Below are positions 34,770-43,245 of a stretch of 64,000 nt of DNA, piece by piece (within the stretch, counting starts at the first letter, position 1; every line of letters begins with the position of its first letter). The notes beneath the pieces were generated by a model. The model was not told where the DNA came from and ran no database searches. It saw nothing but the letters and a program-made list of their open reading frames with translations. The DNA is from Laedolimicola ammoniilytica (GTDB taxonomy: Bacteria; Bacillota; Clostridia; Lachnospirales; Lachnospiraceae). The stretch covers positions 128,836-192,835 of the forward strand of contig NZ_JAOQKC010000006.1 in the NCBI RefSeq assembly GCF_025567165.1, given 5' to 3'. A program made the position numbers and the translations under genes.

Positions 34770-36053
34770 TTACTTTTTCACAGCTTCTGTTCGGAGCTCG
34801 TAGGTGTTATAGGCACGTATCAGAAGCTCTGCTTCCTCGGCTTCCATCACGGGGAGCATGAAGGTAATATCCTCGCCGGTTTCTTCCGGCCACAGATACA
34901 GTTCGGACCAGGTAGCCCCTGCGTCCATACTGTAATCATAATACATAACGCGGCTGTCGGGGTCTTCGGCGTGGAGGGTGATCTGGGCGTTCGCCGTATC
35001 CTGGCGGGTCAGTGTGTAGTAAACATTGACCGGATCGGTGGTGTCGGGACGCACCGGAGAAGATACCGGCTCCGTGGTATCGGCAGCGGGCAGCTCTGAC
35101 AAATTTTTGCCTTTCTGCAGGCCAAAGAACGCGGCAATTCCGGCAGCGTCGCTTTTCCCAAGCTGTATCAGCTTCTCATCGGTATCCATACGGCTCCAGT
35201 CGCCGTCCTGATCCATATAGCCGTGTTCAATGATTATCGCGGGAATTCCTTGTTCTTTACTTTCGCGGATCACTCCATAATAGTCAGCACCCTTCCGGCC
35301 CAGTCTGGTTTTCACTCCTTTGGATACAAAGCCGTCTGCCTCCAGTTGCTTCAGCACCTGGTCACCGACGCCCTTGCCCCAGGCGTAATAGCTTCCGAAA
35401 GCCGATGTAAATACCTCAGAGCCGAAGAAATTATGTTCCTCGGAGGCATTTAAGTGAAAACTGATCAGGTAGTCTCCGTCTACAGCTTTGGCGTAGGCCG
35501 CCCGCTCCTTCAGTGTCATGGCTTTATCTGTTTCTCTTGTGTACAGGACTTCCACGTTGCCATAGGTGGACAGCTCTTGCCCTGCCGCCTGAGCGATTTT
35601 CAGGGTCAGGTATTTTTCAAAGGTATCCCTGTATTTCGCGCCCAGCTCCTGCTCGTCGGTGGTTCCGGGTCCACCGTGACCGGGATCCAATACGATACGG
35701 ATACGGGGAACCCCAGATTCCGCAGCCAGTTCTTCCGGACTCGACCGTGTGATTTCTTCTACATCGTCTGGCATTTCGTCGTTTCCATTTTTTTCCTGTC
35801 CTGCTGTCGCATCTTCCGAAACTACCGGAACCGCCATCTGTGCTGCTTCCTCTCCCGCTGCCGCAAACGCATTTCCCCCGGAGGCCAAAAGAGCAGACCC
35901 GGCATTCCCGCCAGGTCCGCTGATTTCGTTGTCTCCAAGCGTATGTACCAGAAGCAGGGCAATGACTGCCACGCAGACCACCGCCGCTCCCGTCAGAACA
36001 TATTGCAGCCGGAGCAATACTCTTTTCCGTCTCTTTCTGCCGTTCTTTTTCAT
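34770..36053 (-). CDS. N-acetylmuramoyl-L-alanine amidase (Amidase_3), membrane-anchored
   Basis: A 427-residue cell-wall hydrolase. A cationic start and one hydrophobic helix (about 14-36) anchor it outside. A low-complexity linker (about 40-110) is followed by the catalytic domain (about 115-320): IVLDPGHGGPG (zinc His), the zinc Glu in FEKYLTLKIA, LISFHLNAS (second His) and IIIEHGYM (catalytic Glu). The C-terminal 90 residues (about 330-427) may be an Ig-like or carbohydrate-binding module. Amidase_3 enzymes cleave the bond between muramic acid and the stem peptide during cell separation. It follows the ABC permease gene by 51 bases, so it may be co-transcribed. Confidence 0.92.
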   Translation of the reverse strand: MKKNGRKRRKRVLLRLQYVLTGAAVVCVAVIALLLVHTLGDNEISGPGGNAGSALLASGGNAFAAAGEEAAQMAVPVVSEDATAGQEKNGNDEMPDDVEEITRSSPEELAAESGVPRIRIVLDPGHGGPGTTDEQELGAKYRDTFEKYLTLKIAQAAGQELSTYGNVEVLYTRETDKAMTLKERAAYAKAVDGDYLISFHLNASEEHNFFGSEVFTSAFGSYYAWGKGVGDQVLKQLEADGFVSKGVKTRLGRKGADYYGVIRESKEQGIPAIIIEHGYMDQDGDWSRMDTDEKLIQLGKSDAAGIAAFFGLQKGKNLSELPAADTTEPVSSPVRPDTTDPVNVYYTLTRQDTANAQITLHAEDPDSRVMYYDYSMDAGATWSELYLWPEETGEDITFMLPVMEAEEAELLIRAYNTYELRTEAVKK

Positions 36054-36104
36054 ACTCTCTTACCGTCTTTACTTCTACCTGCAGCCCTCTTCCGGGCTTT
36101 TCGC

Positions 36105-37505
36105 TTACTCGTTTCGGATCGCCGCCAGCGGGCTTAAGCGCATAGCCCGAAGCGCCGGGAACAATCCGGCCACCATACCGATCACCACCGCAAATATCAG
36201 CGCCAGCAGGGTCAGATAGGGCGGAATGTATGACACATTCGAGTAATAACTGTCCCGTAGGACGAAATTGATAATGGCCGATATCATATAACTGAGAACG
36301 ATTCCCACTACGCCGCCGATCAGGCCGATGAAGCCGGCCTCTGCCAGAAACATATTCCGGATAGCCGCCATATCGCAGCCCAGCACCTTCATAACGCCGA
36401 TTTCCTTGGTACGCTCATAGATGGACATCATCATCGTATTCGCGATACCGATCGCCGCCACGAATAGAGATACGGCGCCAATACCGCCCAGGGTTGCCTG
36501 AATGGAACGGGAGCTCTGCTGCACCTGCTCCATCCACTCCGCATTGCTGTTGGCCTGCAGACCCAGGTTCTTGATCTCCTGCTGCACGGCCTTGACATTC
36601 TTCATATCGTCCACGCGGATATAGGCGGAATCGTAATAAATCTCCTTATAAGGCTTGCCGGCCTTGGTGGTAGGCTGACCCGGAATGGCCTTTCCCTTAT
36701 AAATCTTTTTCAACTGCATTTTCAGCGCTTCCACATCACAGAGTACGCTGTTGGAATTCTCCGTATAGTCATTTTCCGTACCCGCCATCACGCCGCAGGC
36801 CGGAATCAGATACTTCTTCGGCGCTGCCACCGGAGCTCCCTTCTCGTCGGTACCTCCATTCTTGCTGTTCCAGTAGGCGTCCGTATCGAAAATGATAAAC
36901 AGCGGATCCTTCATATAATCAATGTCTGCCAGCTGGCCCGTATCCCAGTAATACTGGTTCGTCTTTGCGTCATAGAAGTCTGTGATTACCGTATTTCCAT
37001 ATAAAAATTTCAGCTCCGAATCTGACAGCGGCAGCTCGCTTCCCTCTGTCAGCTCCAGGTTCATCTTCTGCAGGGCTTCCTTACTCATACCCTGAATATT
37101 CAGATAAGCTTCCCATTTTCCATACTTGGCAATGGCTGAGGTGGAGAGAACCGGGGAGGCGAGCTCCACGTGATCGATGGTTGCCAGCGTCTCCATCATG
37201 GTGTCGTTGATCCGGATCGGCTCATTGCCGGCAGAGCCGGACGAACCGCTTTCCGCAGTCATGGCCATGCCGCCCCCGCCGTAATTCATTCCGCCGCCAT
37301 TTTCATTGGGATAGACCGTAATCGTGGTCAGGCCTCCGTACTGCTCGATCTGTTCCATATTGGACTTGCTGAGTCCCAGTCCCAGGGAAATCATAACCAT
37401 AATGGAAGCCGTTCCCACAACTACGCCCAGCACCGTCAGAACTGTTCTGAGCTTCCGCCTCCATAGGCTGCTCAGACTCATTTTGAGCAAATCGCTAAAA
37501 CTCAT
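36105..37505 (-). CDS. ABC transporter permease (MacB/FtsX type)
   Basis: A 466-residue permease with the MacB/FtsX plan: one membrane span near 17-45, a large extracellular MacB_PCD domain (about 50-335), then three spans in the C-terminal quarter. The N-terminus MSFSDLLKMSLSSLWRRKLRT is typical, and YERTKEIGVMKVLGCD is the cytoplasmic coupling segment for the ATPase. Such systems act as mechanotransmitters or exporters of peptides, lipids and antimicrobials. Its ATPase (39326-40054) and a large extracellular partner (37569-39320) lie directly upstream in the same operon. Confidence 0.9.
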   Translation of the reverse strand: MSFSDLLKMSLSSLWRRKLRTVLTVLGVVVGTASIMVMISLGLGLSKSNMEQIEQYGGLTTITVYPNENGGGMNYGGGGMAMTAESGSSGSAGNEPIRINDTMMETLATIDHVELASPVLSTSAIAKYGKWEAYLNIQGMSKEALQKMNLELTEGSELPLSDSELKFLYGNTVITDFYDAKTNQYYWDTGQLADIDYMKDPLFIIFDTDAYWNSKNGGTDEKGAPVAAPKKYLIPACGVMAGTENDYTENSNSVLCDVEALKMQLKKIYKGKAIPGQPTTKAGKPYKEIYYDSAYIRVDDMKNVKAVQQEIKNLGLQANSNAEWMEQVQQSSRSIQATLGGIGAVSLFVAAIGIANTMMMSIYERTKEIGVMKVLGCDMAAIRNMFLAEAGFIGLIGGVVGIVLSYMISAIINFVLRDSYYSNVSYIPPYLTLLALIFAVVIGMVAGLFPALRAMRLSPLAAIRNE

Positions 37506-37568
37506 GGATTACTCCTTTTCTGTATCGTCTGCGTCGTCAGTGTCTTCTGCGTCCCCGCCCAGATCCAC

Positions 37569-39320
37569 TTACTCCAGGCCGTCCAGATCCTCTGCGTCCA
37601 GAAGAGCTGCCGCTTTCTTTGCTTTTTTCTTACGAATGACGATAACAGCCACAACAGCTGCAAGGACAAGCACCAGCGGAATCAGGACATACCAGATCTT
37701 GAAGCCGCCTTGGGACTGGCTGCCATCGTCCATCATTCCGTCGTCCGTCATTCCATCATCATAATTCATCATTTCCGTCACATAGAGCTCCATCTCTTTT
37801 TCGATGGTTGTTTTTTCTCCGGACTCGTCCTCAAAGGTAATGAGAATTTTCACCTTGCCATCGTCTGTGGTGGCTGCCGCGCCGCTCAGATACGCGTCCA
37901 CGGAACCGGTTGCGCCCGGATCGATATTGCCCAGATAGGTGTCGCCGCCGGTGACGGAATCTGCCTGGAATTTTACAGAAGCATTGTAAAGCTTGGTTTT
38001 GCCGATATTATAGAGGCTGAAGGATACATTGGCCTCTCCGCCCACCTCGATGGACTGGGGCGTCACCTCGATACTGCTGGTGTCAATCCGTGCCTCCTGG
38101 CGCACCGGAATGGATACGCTGGCGGTATTCTCATAAGCGTTGACACTCTCGTCCTCATAATTCATCTTTACATTGATGACGTAAGGCTTCTGAGCCAGGT
38201 CGGAACGGGCCTCCAGTTCAATGCTGATGTCCTTGTTCGCGCCTGCCGCAATCTTGTCCACGAATACGGTGCTGGATCCTGCAGTGGGCAGGAAGGAAGC
38301 CGCCACATAGGTGGTATCGGTGCTCTCGCTGGCTGCCTGGATATCAAATACCATATTCTTTACCGCGGTAGCCTTGGAGGTGTTCTGCATGTGCAGGGTC
38401 AGCGTGAAGGTGTCGCCTGCGTGTACGGTCTCCGGACTGGTGGAAAATCCGGTTACAATGACACGGGGCGTAGAGGACTTGCCGTCTGCTGAGATTCCTG
38501 TGGTTCCCACTACTTTTACATAGGAAGTCAGGGTTACGTTGCTCAGGCTCTTATCATCATTTTCAAAGGTTACGTTAAAGGAAATGGGCATATAGCCGCT
38601 GGGAGCGTCCTTTCTGGTCCGCAGGGTCCAGGTCAGCTCCCGGCGCCGATCCATATCGGATCCGCCATCGTCGGTGCCAGGCAGGTAATCGATGGTCTGG
38701 CTGTAGTTGGACGTCTCAATCTCAAAGGGCCATTTGGCTGCGTCCTCACTGATAGCCGGAGTCACAACTGCGTTTTTCACGCCGGTACGTCCCATATTCA
38801 CCACCGGAAGTACCACGTTGACCTGCTGGCCCGCGTTGGCCACCGGAGTGACCCAGTTACCACCCACCATGATGTTATTGTTGGTGGTCGTCGGGGTAGT
38901 GTCGGGGGTGTCGCCGCTGTTATCAGGAGTGGCAGATGGTACGAAGGAATCCAGCTTGGCTGTCACCTTTGCCAGGTATGCGGTCACCTGCTCTGCTGTT
39001 TTCATATTTTCAATGACAATCTTCGCTTTCTTTATCTCTTCCTGCGCCGCGGATTTCTTATCATCCGGAATGGAAGACTCCAGTGCAGCGTAATAATCGT
39101 CCAGCTGCGCTGCGATATTGGTCTTTGCATCCTTCAGGGATTCTGTCGTTTTATCCGGAGACGCACTGGGTGATGGCGTAGGAGACGGCGTAGCGGCTCC
39201 TCCACCCGTTGCCGGACTTGTCGCCTGCGCCACCATGGGCTGCGCCATTCCCGCTGCCGGAACTGCCAGCGCGCCGCACATCAGCAGCACCAGTACTTTT
39301 TTCATCCACGTATTCTTCAT
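37569..39320 (-). CDS. Secreted membrane-anchored protein with CARDB/S-layer-like repeats (ABC system partner)
   Basis: A 583-residue protein. A signal peptide (about 1-33) is followed by a Pro/Ser-rich segment (about 35-60), a helical stretch to about residue 130, then three or four CARDB/NEW3-like beta-sandwich units (about 150-505) recognised by repeats such as VHAGDTFTLTLHMQNTSK, VEVGGEANVSFSLYNIGKT and ISIELEARSD-like strands. A single span near 545-562 and a Lys-rich tail keep it in the membrane, with the repeats outside. It sits between an ATPase and an FtsX/MacB permease. It takes the position that the MacA adaptor holds in other systems, although it is unlike MacA. Confidence 0.82.
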   Translation of the reverse strand: MKNTWMKKVLVLLMCGALAVPAAGMAQPMVAQATSPATGGGAATPSPTPSPSASPDKTTESLKDAKTNIAAQLDDYYAALESSIPDDKKSAAQEEIKKAKIVIENMKTAEQVTAYLAKVTAKLDSFVPSATPDNSGDTPDTTPTTTNNNIMVGGNWVTPVANAGQQVNVVLPVVNMGRTGVKNAVVTPAISEDAAKWPFEIETSNYSQTIDYLPGTDDGGSDMDRRRELTWTLRTRKDAPSGYMPISFNVTFENDDKSLSNVTLTSYVKVVGTTGISADGKSSTPRVIVTGFSTSPETVHAGDTFTLTLHMQNTSKATAVKNMVFDIQAASESTDTTYVAASFLPTAGSSTVFVDKIAAGANKDISIELEARSDLAQKPYVINVKMNYEDESVNAYENTASVSIPVRQEARIDTSSIEVTPQSIEVGGEANVSFSLYNIGKTKLYNASVKFQADSVTGGDTYLGNIDPGATGSVDAYLSGAAATTDDGKVKILITFEDESGEKTTIEKEMELYVTEMMNYDDGMTDDGMMDDGSQSQGGFKIWYVLIPLVLVLAAVVAVIVIRKKKAKKAAALLDAEDLDGLE

Positions 39321-39325
39321 TTTTC

Positions 39326-40054
39326 TTATTCCCCCTCTATCTGCTCTGATTTATTTCGGTTGTCTTCTATCTTCACAATCTTACCGTCTATAATATGGAA
39401 AATCCGGTCCGCGAAGCTGGCCAGATGATTGTCGTGGGTTACCATGACCAGTGTCTGGTTCCGCTCCCGCACAATCTTCTGCATCAGCCGCATGACCTCT
39501 GCCGATGTATTGGAATCCAGATTTCCCGTAGGCTCATCCGCAAAGATAATCTCCGGATCCAGTACCAACGCCCTGGCCACGCCCACACGCTGCTGCTGAC
39601 CGCCCGACATCTCGTTGGGGCGATGATCCTTGTGCTTGGACAGTCCTACCAGATCCAGCATCTTATCTGCCTTCGCCATCCGTTCCTTCTTCGGAATCCC
39701 ACGGAACATCAACGGCAGCGCCACATTTTCCACCGCGTCCATGGTTCCCAGCAGATTAAAGGACTGAAAAATAAAGCCCACATGCTCCCGCCGGAACTTT
39801 ACCAGCTGATTCTCATTCATTTTTTCTAAATGCTGTCCTGCAATGACAATCTCGCCCTTGGTGGGCTTCTCCAGACCCGCCAGCATATTCAGCATCGTTG
39901 ACTTACCGGAACCGGAGGTTCCCACAATGGAACAAAACTCGCCCCGGTAGATGGTCAAATTCACACCGTTCAGCGCCCGTACCTTGTTCTCGCCGACCCG
40001 GTAGATCTTGTACAGATTCTTTACCTGAATCACAGGTTCTCTTTTCTGCGCCAT
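39326..40054 (-). CDS. ABC transporter ATP-binding protein (MacB/LolD/FtsE type)
   Basis: A 242-residue ATPase. Walker A GTSGSGKST near 43, Q-loop FIFQSFNLLG, signature MSGGQQQRVGVARAL, Walker B IIFADEPTGNLDS and switch His in VTHDN are all intact. Its first position in the operon and the permease type (MacB/FtsX) show that it energises the system encoded downstream. Only five bases separate it from the extracellular partner gene. Confidence 0.95.
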   Translation of the reverse strand: MAQKREPVIQVKNLYKIYRVGENKVRALNGVNLTIYRGEFCSIVGTSGSGKSTMLNMLAGLEKPTKGEIVIAGQHLEKMNENQLVKFRREHVGFIFQSFNLLGTMDAVENVALPLMFRGIPKKERMAKADKMLDLVGLSKHKDHRPNEMSGGQQQRVGVARALVLDPEIIFADEPTGNLDSNTSAEVMRLMQKIVRERNQTLVMVTHDNHLASFADRIFHIIDGKIVKIEDNRNKSEQIEGE

Positions 40055-40190
40055 GCTCTCTCTCCTGTGCGCGCAGCCCGGCTATTTTCCCGCCGACTGC
40101 CATATCTAGTGTTATATATGTTCAGTATAGCACAGAGATATACGAAAAACTATTTAATTAATTCTTAATTTGCCTAAATCCGGGCCGTCA

Positions 40191-40225
40191 AAAACCCCCG
40201 GAAACCGCTGTCCGGTTCCGGGGGC
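40191..40225 (-). terminator. glyA terminator
   Basis: On the minus strand, a G+C-rich stem (40225-40214 with about 40207-40195, one bulge) is followed by a T-run at 40194-40191. Confidence 0.8.
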
Positions 40226-40248
40226 ACACATTGTTTTCTCTGTATTTT

Positions 40249-41490
40249 TTACATATCCAGCGGATATTTGTCTGTCAGGCTCTTAACCAGGGTCTTCGCC
40301 TTTTCTGTGGCGCTTTCTCCCTCTTTGATCATCAGGGCTACCGCCTCGGCGATGGTCTCCATATCCTCTTCCTTCAGCCCTCTGGCTGTAACTGCCGGAG
40401 TTCCGATCCGGACGCCGCTGGTCACAAACGCGGACTTGGGATCGTTGGGAATGGTGTTCTTATTGGCTGTGATGTTGGCTCCATCCAGCAGATTTTCCAC
40501 CTCTTTACCGGTCAGATCAAAGGGCGTCAGATCCAGCAGCATCAGATGGTTGTCCGTACCACCTGACACAATCTTGATTCCCCGATCCATCAGTCCCTTG
40601 CAGAGCGCCTGGGCGTTCTTCACAATCTGCTGCTGATATTCTTTATATTCAGGCTGCAGCGCCTCCTGGAAGCAGACTGCCTTGGCTGCAATCACATGCA
40701 TCAGCGGGCCGCCCTGGATTCCCGGAAATACGGCCTTATTGAAATTAAACTGCTTCGCCGTCTCCGCGTCGGAGAGAATCATGCCGCCTCTCGGTCCCCG
40801 TAAGGTCTTGTGTGTGGTGGTTGTCGTCACATGGGCATAGGGAATCGGGCTCGGATGCACGCCTGCAGCCACCAGTCCCGCGATGTGCGCCATGTCTACC
40901 ATCAGGTAAGCACCCACCTCATCGGCAATCTCCCGGAACCGTTTGAAATCAATGGTTCTCGCGTAGGCGCTGGCTCCTGCGATAATCATTTTCGGTCTGC
41001 ATTCCTTCGCAATTCGGAGAATCTCGTCATAGTCCAGCACGCCGTCATCGTTGACTCCGTAAGGTACCACATGAAAATAGGTGCCGGAGAAATTGGCGGG
41101 GCTTCCGTGAGTCAGATGTCCGCCGTGGGCCAGGTTCTGTCCCATAATCGTATCTCCCGGCTTCAGCATGGCGAACTGCACTGCCATATTGGCCTGGGCG
41201 CCGGAGTGGGGCTGTACATTCACGTACTCGCAGCCGAACAGCTTCTTTGCCCGCTCGATTGCCAGACGCTCTACCTCGTCTACACATTCGCAGCCGCCGT
41301 AATAACGCTTTCCCGGATATCCTTCCGCATATTTATTGGTCAACGGGCTTCCCATGGCTGCCATGACTGCCTTGGATACCCAGTTCTCTGATGCAATTAA
41401 CTCAATGTGGCTGTTCTGGCGGGACATTTCTGCCTCGATGGCTGCCGCCACTTCCCTGTCCACTGCCTTCACTTCATCCAATGAATACAT
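40249..41490 (-). CDS. glyA: Serine hydroxymethyltransferase
   Basis: A 413-residue PLP enzyme that converts serine to glycine and loads one-carbon units onto tetrahydrofolate. Motifs: HIELIASENWVSKAVMAAMGS at the N-terminus, DMAHIAGLVAAG near 200, and TTTTHKTLRGPRGG with the PLP Lys near 226. The start at 41490 has GAGGAGG well placed; an in-frame extension to 41598 would run across the promoter area. A single gene with a terminator. It provides one-carbon units used by the thyA reaction elsewhere in the window. Confidence 0.97.
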   Translation of the reverse strand: MYSLDEVKAVDREVAAAIEAEMSRQNSHIELIASENWVSKAVMAAMGSPLTNKYAEGYPGKRYYGGCECVDEVERLAIERAKKLFGCEYVNVQPHSGAQANMAVQFAMLKPGDTIMGQNLAHGGHLTHGSPANFSGTYFHVVPYGVNDDGVLDYDEILRIAKECRPKMIIAGASAYARTIDFKRFREIADEVGAYLMVDMAHIAGLVAAGVHPSPIPYAHVTTTTTHKTLRGPRGGMILSDAETAKQFNFNKAVFPGIQGGPLMHVIAAKAVCFQEALQPEYKEYQQQIVKNAQALCKGLMDRGIKIVSGGTDNHLMLLDLTPFDLTGKEVENLLDGANITANKNTIPNDPKSAFVTSGVRIGTPAVTARGLKEEDMETIAEAVALMIKEGESATEKAKTLVKSLTDKYPLDM

Positions 41491-41786
41491 TGTAAGATCC
41501 TCCTCGTTTTCCGGCGCTTTAACGTTGATTGTCTTTCTCTCGCGCACATTTGTCTTTTTTGTTTGCTCTATTATATTAAAGCGCTCCGGAAAAAGCAAGT
41601 ACTTTTTTGCAAAATATTATAGTTCGTATATTCGTCAACCCGTCTGTCGATGTCAGATAACTTTATGTCTATTTATGTCGATCCTTGTCTATTTCTCCGA
41701 ATATACTACCCATTCCGACACTTTCTCATTATAATCTACTGCAAACAAATCTTTTTGTTTTACTTTTTTCGAGGGGAGTTTTACAT

Positions 41787-42149
41787 ATGAAACAGAAAAT
41801 CCAGGTTTTGCTGAATACCACCGGAGTTTTCAGTCACTATTGCGGGTACCGCTATTTTATCCGCGCGGTGGAGCTGGCCCTTGAGGACCCTACGAGGCTC
41901 CAGTGTATTCACAAAGAAATCTACGTCACCGTAGCATCCGAGTTCTCTACGACTGTCAGCAGCGTAGAACGCAACATCCGAACCGTCCGGGACGTCATGA
42001 TGCGTAACGGCGGCCACCACCTTCTCGTGGAAATGACCGGCTGTCCGGCCTGGGAAGATAAGACGCCTTATCCCAAAGACCTCATCGCCATTTTCTGCGA
42101 ATATCTGCTCAACCGCTACCCGCTGATCTCCGCAATGCAGGTGACGTAA
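41787..42149 (+). CDS. Stand-alone Spo0A C-terminal DNA-binding domain protein
   Basis: A 120-residue protein that corresponds to the effector domain of the sporulation regulator Spo0A. The family pattern is visible: GYRYFIRAVELALED, then IYVTVASEFSTTVSSVERNIR (recognition region) and KDLIAIFCEYLLNRYP near the C-terminus. There is no receiver domain and the start at 41787 has GAGGGGA ten bases ahead, so this is not a truncation within the window. It would bind DNA without phosphorylation control. It is not the canonical spo0A, which would carry an N-terminal receiver of about 120 residues. Confidence 0.88.
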   Translation: MKQKIQVLLNTTGVFSHYCGYRYFIRAVELALEDPTRLQCIHKEIYVTVASEFSTTVSSVERNIRTVRDVMMRNGGHHLLVEMTGCPAWEDKTPYPKDLIAIFCEYLLNRYPLISAMQVT

Positions 42150-42155
42150 GTACGG

Positions 42156-42200
42156 CAAAGCCCCGGCTGCTTCCCTGGGATGGGAAGGGTCGGGGCTTTG
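42156..42200. terminator. Hairpin between the Spo0A-domain gene and the glycan operon
   Basis: Ten pairs (42156-42165 with 42191-42200) plus an inner CTTCCC/GGGAAG stem (42170-42175 with 42182-42187). A T-containing stretch follows on the plus strand only. Confidence 0.65.
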
Positions 42201-42204
42201 GCTG

Positions 42205-43242
42205 TTATTTTATAATTTCTTTATACAATTGTCGATATCGTTTCCGAAAAAGCTCCGGACTCAACTCCTTCTGGGCTTTCCGGGCCGTCTCATCATACCG
42301 GCAGGGTTCCTTAAGGGCTTTCTCCAGACATACCGCCAGCGCTGTCGGATTTTCACTCTCAAAGGAATACCCTACATGCTGCTGCCGAATCAGACTGCCC
42401 AGACTGCCATGATCCGGTCCCACAATGGTTTTTCCCAGATAAATGCCTTCGCACATGGGGCCGCTTGCTCCGTCAAACACCTTTCGATAGGGCAACACAA
42501 TGATATCCGCCTCTGTCAGATACCCAAGGACCTCTTTCTCTGTCAAAAATCGCAAAATCAGCTCCGTCTCGTCCCGATATCCAGCCGTCTCCCGCTCTAT
42601 ATAGGCCCGGTCAAAATCCTCTTCCTTCCCGGCCACAACTAGGTGAAACGGTGTCTTCACCATTTTCAACGCTGCCAGCAGAATATCCAGTCCCTTATCC
42701 TGTCTCGTTCCTCCCAAAGACAGCAGCACGGGCGGCATATGACGGTACACACCGCTCTCCTGCATCTCTGTCTTCAGGAAACAGGGATACGAAATCCAGC
42801 GGGTATTTTCACAGCCATACTGCTCGACCGTCCGCCGTATCTCCTCCGTATGGAATACCCCGGCCGCCGCTTTCTTCAGCATCCGTCTCATACTGATTTC
42901 CCGGGCCTTTCCCGGAAACAGATGATGATACGTAATTACGATTTTACTTTTTCCAAAGCCGCCCAGTCCCAGGCCAAAATAGCGCATCATGGTATCTCCA
43001 TCCAGGAAATGAACCACATCCGGTTTTTCATGCTTCGCTATCCGGTGTAGCTCCTTCATCCAGCTTCGGTAATCTCCTGGACAGCGAATCGAACGGACAG
43101 GCAGACGGATACATCTTCCCTCCACCTGCTCCTGTCCTTCCGGCAGCACTGCAAAGCTTTCCTCTGGCTCAATGCGCAGCAGATGATTTACATAAATCAG
43201 ATGATGGCCGCCCACACTGGTATCCACATACATGATTTTCAT
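42205..43242 (-). CDS. Glycosyltransferase, GT4 family
   Basis: A 345-residue GT-B glycosyltransferase, last gene of the 15-gene operon. N-terminal half: MKIMYVDTSVGGHHLIYVNH (glycine loop region). C-terminal half: LSLGGTRQDKGLDILLAAL near 190 and the D-G-A-S-G-P-M-C-E-G segment near 285, where the conserved Glu binds the sugar nucleotide. It is cytosolic and acts on a lipid-linked acceptor. Donor and acceptor sugars are unknown. It begins three bases after the ugd stop. Confidence 0.88.
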   Translation of the reverse strand: MKIMYVDTSVGGHHLIYVNHLLRIEPEESFAVLPEGQEQVEGRCIRLPVRSIRCPGDYRSWMKELHRIAKHEKPDVVHFLDGDTMMRYFGLGLGGFGKSKIVITYHHLFPGKAREISMRRMLKKAAAGVFHTEEIRRTVEQYGCENTRWISYPCFLKTEMQESGVYRHMPPVLLSLGGTRQDKGLDILLAALKMVKTPFHLVVAGKEEDFDRAYIERETAGYRDETELILRFLTEKEVLGYLTEADIIVLPYRKVFDGASGPMCEGIYLGKTIVGPDHGSLGSLIRQQHVGYSFESENPTALAVCLEKALKEPCRYDETARKAQKELSPELFRKRYRQLYKEIIK

Positions 43243-43245
43243 GAA

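Noticed and set aside
41569..41640. TTGACG and TATAAT ahead of glyA as a promoter
   Set aside because: The spacing is only about 11 bases, so these elements cannot work together as written.
41787..42149. The Spo0A-like gene as the master sporulation regulator spo0A
   Set aside because: The receiver domain is missing and the gene starts with its own ribosome site, so it is a separate short paralogue.
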